From Cochliopodium minus (Eukaryota; Discosea; Himatismenida; Cochliopodiidae): DNA of 62,734 bases. Shown here in pieces: positions 58,401-62,734 of the stretch. The notes beneath the pieces are model-generated. The model saw only the letters and a list, made by a program, of their open reading frames with translations, searched no databases and was not told the DNA's origin. Numbering within the stretch: the stretch's first letter is position 1; each line of letters starts with the position of its first letter. The stretch spans positions 1-62,734 of the forward strand of contig JAMYWO010000221.1 in NCBI GenBank assembly GCA_024220525.1. Direction: 5' to 3'. The position numbers were made by a program, and so were the translations under genes.

Positions 58401-58976
58401 CCATTGGAATATGTCAAATTTTTGGTGCAAAACAATGCCTCCATCAACACGGAAGACAGAACTCCTCCCTTGTTTTTGGAGTGTGCCAAAACAAACTACA
58501 ATATAAAAGTCATCGAATATTTGGTTAAAAACAAAGCAACATTGAATGTACTCACCTCTGAAAAGAAGCCTCTTTTGTTCTATTTCCAAAAGTCTTGTGA
58601 ACTTTCCCTCCTCAGATTTTTTGTCGATCATAAAGTTGATTTGTCCCTCCAAAAAGCGAACCAGAACATTCTAGATTATGAATTGTACTTCTCCAAAAGT
58701 TCTTACGATCGAGTTCTCTTTTTCGTTTGCAATGGAGTTTCTTTCAATAGTCTTCTTCTTTCCGGAAATTATTCATCCATTTTCAGAGATTATAATCAAG
58801 GTACCTTGTGGAAAATTAATACCCACAAATATTTTTCCACTTCATCTCAAAGTTCTGTTTACTGTTTTCTTTTGTGCATCAAAGTTTTTCGTAAAAAATC
58901 TGGCCAGATTTTTCCAAAGCCAATTGCTTTTCAACTTATCCAACAATTCACTTTCCTCGAAATATCCAAAAAATGA
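55491..58976 (+). CDS. ankyrin-repeat protein
   Basis: Starts at the ATG at 55491; at least five introns. Nearly the whole protein is ankyrin repeats of about 33 residues with recurring KYLVEKKANVNAK, LLIESKSDLN and GNTPLHY-type cores. Roughly 20 or more units, often with the second helix reading I-x-Y-L-x-x-x-K-A-D-I-N. The end reads NQGTLWKINTHKYF, then VYCFLLCIKVF and FPKPIAFQLIQQF; a W..H..F plus LLC plus P...II tail of this kind ends many ankyrin proteins of free-living protists (recollection, not checked). Because that tail reads through a possible intron at about 58801, I end the gene at the TGA at 58976. No catalytic domain is seen. Confidence 0.82.
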
Positions 58977-59218
58977 GGTTGTGAATCCATTTTGTGACAC
59001 CAATTTTAAATCAATCGGAATCCATTTTAATTAATATTAAAATAATTATTTATCTCTTTGGTTTGTTGATTATCTTTTCCTTGAATCAAAATTTTATTTA
59101 CCTGCTTTCAAAGCATTAATATTTGAATATTCTTTCATCTTCTTCAATGGAGGATAATAATTTATTATAAATAAAAAAATTGATACCCAAATCAAAAAAA
59201 AACAATTATTGATCAATA

Positions 59219-62042
59219 ATGCTGGATAAAAATTCATCAAAATTTGATTTGGATGGGATTGATTATGATAATTTGATTGATGTACACCAATAAAAAATTT
59301 TTTAAACTTATTTTATTTATATCCTAATACATTTGGCAAAAATAAAAGAATTTGAGAGATCTTGAATATGGTGATCTGGATGATGATGAAAATTTTGAGG
59401 ATTTGAGCAATAACGAAGATGATAATAAAAATATATATCAATCACCCCAATCAAATAGAAAGGGTAAAAACACAAACAATAATAAAATTCAACAAAATAA
59501 GAATCCACAACCAAATGTGACAAATAATAATAATAATGATCCTTTTGGGGATATACCCAAGAGTGAATCTCCAATGATGCCCAAAGAAATGCCCAATAAC
59601 AACAATAACATGATTATATTTGATTCAAATGTGAAGATGAGAAAATCATTGCATGTGGAGACATCTGCATCTTTAATTGCAAAAGTCATTTTCCCACCAC
59701 ATTATCCCATCAAACAAAAATCATTTGGTCTCCCAAAAGATTCGAATATCGAGGATTGCATCACCAGCATCGCCAAGGTATTGAAATCCAAACACAATTA
59801 TTCGATCAGCAAAGCTGTTGGGTTGTGTGTGAAGCCCCAGGAGCATCATCCTATGGAATTCAAATTATTGAAGGTGAAATTTTACAATAAAAGAGGATAA
59901 TAAAATTGGATCTCCATATCATACCATATTGCAACTATATGCAATATATTTATATTCTTAATCAAAGAATTATTTGTATATTCACAATCAATTCAAAAAG
60001 ATGATTATATTTAACAAGTAAATTTGTATTTGATTTCATTATATATAAATTATATTTTCTCATATAATGGTTCAAATTTGAAAAATCTCAAAATTTGATT
60101 CAACCAATTGAAATATTAAAAATGCTGTCAGTACAAAAAAAAAAAATCTCCCAACAAAATTAAAAATAATCTATTATATTTTAAATTGGTGAAAAATGAT
60201 CGACAAAAAATAAGAATGATCCTTTCAACATTAGAGAAGTTCAAAAGTTTACAACAGTTTAAATAATTTTTAAAGCTAATAATTAATATCCGCTAACAAA
60301 ATTGTAAATTTTGGACATGTCTTTTTCAACATTCTTATTTTTTGTCAATAACTTAGGAAAAAAAAAAACTGTTCTGCCAATAAAATTTTAAAAATATTAA
60401 AAATAAATTTTTTTTTACCGACTCAACTTTCCTTTCAAAAAAAAATAAAATTCCCACATACATTAGTCCTACCCCTTCTTCCTCGACACCGACTCAGTTC
60501 TAAAGTACCAGAAGCTGATCATCAACGAGCCGATCTACTACATGGAGAAGATAATGAAGGACAACAAGCCTGTGGGAGTGACCCGGCTGAGAATCAAGTT
60601 TCCCGAGAACTTTCCCTTCGTCTACAAGACTTTTGAGCTACAAACAAATCTTACTGTGAAAGAAGCGAGAGATTACATCGCTATGAACTTAAACTTTAAG
60701 GCTGCCACTGTTTCTATGATTGGGCTGAGGATTCCCAAGGATCTCGTCAAGCTCGGCAAGTCTGAGGAGGTCAAGCGTTTGCAGTCTGTTGAGCCCTTTC
60801 CTTTTCTCAATTCTGACCATTCCATCGGCGAGTATGCCAATCTGATACAAGAAATTGTAAATAATTTTTTCATTTTAAAATTTTTTTAATATTTTATTTT
60901 AAATTGAATTTTATAATTATTTTATTCATTTTTTCATTTTCTTTAATTTAAATTTAATAACAAACTTATTTTTATTTTATTTTTTATATTTTATTTTTCA
61001 TTTTTTTTTTAATTTTTAATTTTAATTTTTATTTTTTTATTTCTAATTTCAAATTTCAAATTTTTATTTCAAATTTTTATTTCAAATTTTTTTATTTTTC
61101 ATTTTTATTTCATTTTTTGCGAAGGATTATTTGGACTACAGCTACATCGAAGAAGAAGGAGAATCAGGAGAAAAATCAATTATTACAGACCCCAAAGTGC
61201 AAAAAGTGATAGAACCCATCATGTACATGCAGCCGGAGAAAGGGGGGTTTCTCAAAAAACAAAACAAATTCAATTTTTTCAATCAAAAGTTTTTCATTCT
61301 ACAACAAGACAAAATGTTTTATTTCAAAGAGAAACCCATAAAAAAAGTAAATTTTTAAAACTTATTTTTTTTAATTTTTTTTTTTAGGAATTTTTTCAAT
61401 ATTTTTTTAAATTTTTTTAAAAAATTTATTATCATTTTATTATTTTTTTTTTAAAAAAATTTTGATCATTTTACATTCATGTTTTTTATTAATCCTGATT
61501 TATTTTTAGGACCGTCCAGAGGGCTCCATTTTTTTGTTCGATTGTGTCATTGAACCACTAAAACTTTTTTCTTTCAAAATCATTGAAAAGTTTAATGGGA
61601 AAGGTGATAACCAGTTTTTGTTTTTTAATTTTTTTTTATTTTATTTTTTTCATTTTACTTTTTTTTTATTTTTTTATTTTTTTTTATTTTATTTTATTTT
61701 TATTTTTGTATTTTTTTATTTTTATTTTTGTATTTTTTTATTTTTTATTTTTTATTTTATTTTTATTTTTAATTTTTAATTTTTAATTTTTATTTTATTT
61801 TTAATTTTATTAGAAACCCCATTCATTTTGATGGCAGACAGTAAAAACGACATGAACGACTGGTTAGGAGCAATTAAAAAAGCCAGCAAAACGAGAAGTG
61901 GACCTCTCAACGTGCGTCACAACGCCAAATTTCTCGAGGAGCAGTTCCGTAATTTAATTTCGAATGAAGACCCTTTGGTCGAATACACTAATTACAAAAA
62001 AATTGGTAATTTTTTTATTTTTTTTTTTTTATTTTTTATTTT

Positions 62043-62079
<37 letters not shown>

Positions 62080-62612
62080 ATTTTTGATTTTTGATTTTAT
62101 TACTTTTTTTTTTTATTTTTTTGATTCATTTTAAAATTATTCATTTTTGTTTTTTAATTTTTTCATTCACACTAAATTTGTTATTTTGTTTTCGAACATT
62201 TTCTGTTTTTTTTGATTTATTTTTCTTGAATTTGTATTCATCAATTTTTTTTTCTTCCATATACTTTTAAATTTTTATATTACATTTCATTTATTTATTT
62301 TTATTTTTTTGTTTGAATTAATTTTTAAATGATCATATTTTCATTTAAATTTCATTTTTTAAAATTTCATTAATTTTTTTTCTTTTTTTTTTTTTTTTTA
62401 AAAAGGACGAGGAGGATTTTCTTCAGTGTGGACAGCAATAAGCACAAAGACGAGACAAGAGGTGGTGATAAAAGTGATCAAAATTTTAAAGTTGAATTTG
62501 AAATATATTTTAGAGGAGCTCCTCACCCACAAAACCTGCAAACACCCCAACATTGTCTCCTTCATTGATGCTTATTTTGTTCCTAATGAACAACAGATTT
62601 GGGTTTCTTTGG
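59219..62612 (+). CDS. FERM/RA-like, PH, PAK/STE20-type kinase, N-terminal half (split gene)
   Basis: Starts at the ATG at 59219. Exons: about 59219-59278, 59349-59874, 60457-60856, 61124-61348, 61511-61600, 61813-62005 and 62407-62612. After an Asp/Asn-rich leader come two ubiquitin-fold regions in tandem with the same pattern: AKVIFPPHYPIKQKSFGLPK, and RLRIKFPENFPFVYKTFELQ. They are joined by LDTDSVLKYQKLIINEPIYY, as in the F0/F1 part of FERM proteins or in RA-PH adaptors. A PH domain follows (KGGFLKKQNKFNFFNQKFFIL, then FILMADSKNDMNDWLGAI). A weak CRIB-like stretch (SGPLNVRHNAKF) precedes the kinase, whose glycine loop is KKIGRGGFSSVW, ATP lysine VVIKVI, and C-helix EELL. The exon ends in phase 1 within the hinge (QIWVSL). 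The remainder is at 37928-38765. The long second intron (about 580 nt) carries MITE copy 2. Confidence 0.8.
60202..60346. repeat. 17-bp inverted repeat surrounding MITE copy 2
   Basis: The arms GACAAAAAATAAGAATG (60202-60218) and its exact complement (60330-60346) bracket the MITE. Removing the MITE and one target copy leaves a 17-bp stem with a loop of about 10 nt, so the target was itself a near-perfect hairpin. The arms are not shared with MITE copy 1, hence not part of the element. Confidence 0.75.
60232..60323. mobile_element. 92-bp MITE with 9-bp target duplication, copy 2
   Basis: Related to the element at 7485-7573. Shared blocks are GTTCAAAA, ACAGTTTAAA, TTAATAT, CGC and the right end AAATTTTGGACATGTCT. 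Its left end has diverged (TAGAGAAGTTC). It is flanked by the exact direct repeat TTTCAACAT at 60223-60231 and 60324-60332. It lies in an intron of the FERM/RA-like-PH kinase gene. Confidence 0.75.
62033..62090. repeat. (TTTTTTA)n-like array in kinase intron
   Basis: Degenerate heptamer array inside the intron before the glycine-loop exon of the FERM/RA-like-PH kinase. The gene continues across it. Confidence 0.7.
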
Positions 62613-62675
62613 GTAAAGAAAATGAAAAAAATCCAAAAAAAATAAAAAATAAGAAATAAAAATAAAAAATAAAAA

Positions 62676-62734
62676 ATTTGAAATAAAAAATAAAAAATAA
62701 AAAATAAAAAATAAAAAATAAAAAATAAAAAATA
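62676..62734. repeat. (AAAAAAT)n heptamer array at the right window edge
   Basis: Heptamer array in the intron after the last visible kinase exon. It has the same unit and orientation as the array at about 37462-37540, which precedes the next exon of that gene. Confidence 0.88.

Noticed and set aside
58800-59034. Alternative 3' end of the ankyrin gene using an intron at about 58801-58852
   Set aside because: The unspliced frame gives a W..H..F plus LLC plus P...II tail that suits this kind of protein; the spliced frame gives nothing recognisable.
59219-59900. Separate small gene before the FERM/RA-like-PH kinase
   Set aside because: The donor at 59875 and the acceptor before 60457 are both phase 0. 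The joined text continues one FERM-like region, and the next exon has no start of its own.
1-62734. tRNA, rRNA or snRNA genes
   Set aside because: I looked for tRNA B-box-like GGTTCRA patterns and U6-like starts on both strands and found only matches within exons.

Overview
This is nuclear DNA of an AT-rich, intron-rich eukaryote. Genes have GT-AG introns and all three standard stops are used. Many start codons follow a run of A (for example at 10287, 27592 and 53202), and asparagine runs occur in several proteins. Together with a GPCR-PIP-kinase fusion and a Roco kinase, this points to an amoeboid protist, most like an amoebozoan/dictyostelid. That placement is an inference; no rRNA or other marker is present. 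I found no tRNA, rRNA, CRISPR or bacterial-type feature.

The main result is that the window looks scrambled. Four genes are each cut in two inside an intron, at AT-rich tandem arrays, and their halves lie in different places. In all four the halves fit in strand, protein family, domain order and splice phase. The breakpoints are the window ends, the single Ns at 32908, 11057 and 49414, and an array near 37462-37540. If the blocks are A (1-11056), B (11058-32907), C (32909-~37500), D (~37500-49413) and E (49415-62734), the genes require the order E-D-C-B-A with every block keeping its orientation. This restores a USP25/28 deubiquitinase, an RpkA-like GPCR-PIP kinase, a giant Roco kinase and a FERM/RA-like-PH-PAK-type kinase. 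A wrong contig order through collapsed microsatellite arrays is the simplest explanation.

Layout as given. Block A: 5' part of USP25/28 (-), two tandem SAM methyltransferases (-), a diaphanous-type formin (-) with a MITE in an intron, and the start of a GH31 glycosidase (+). Block B: receptor part of the GPCR-PIP kinase (-), a RING protein (+), a ubiquitin-like protein with about 14 helical repeats (-), the splicing factor MFAP1 (-), a Cys/His-motif protein (+), NBS1 (+), Sec61 gamma (-), a class 3 lipase (+), and the 3' part of USP25/28 (-). Block C: COR and kinase part of the Roco gene (+) and the lipid-kinase end of the GPCR-PIP kinase (-). Block D: kinase 3' half (+), an F-box protein (-), a possible small gene (-), AP-1/2 beta-adaptin (+), and the N-terminal part of the Roco protein (+). 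Block E: a secreted His-rich protein (-), MOB4 (+), a TTL-like ligase (+), a PPR-type protein (+), an ankyrin protein (+), and the 5' half of the FERM/RA-like-PH kinase (+).

By function the window mixes signalling genes (GPCR-PIP kinase, Roco, PAK-type kinase, formin, MOB4), housekeeping genes (Sec61 gamma, MFAP1, AP beta, NBS1) and secreted or hydrolytic genes (GH31, lipase, His-rich protein). The large signalling genes carry the long T/A-rich introns with heptamer or nonamer arrays, and the breakpoints fall there.
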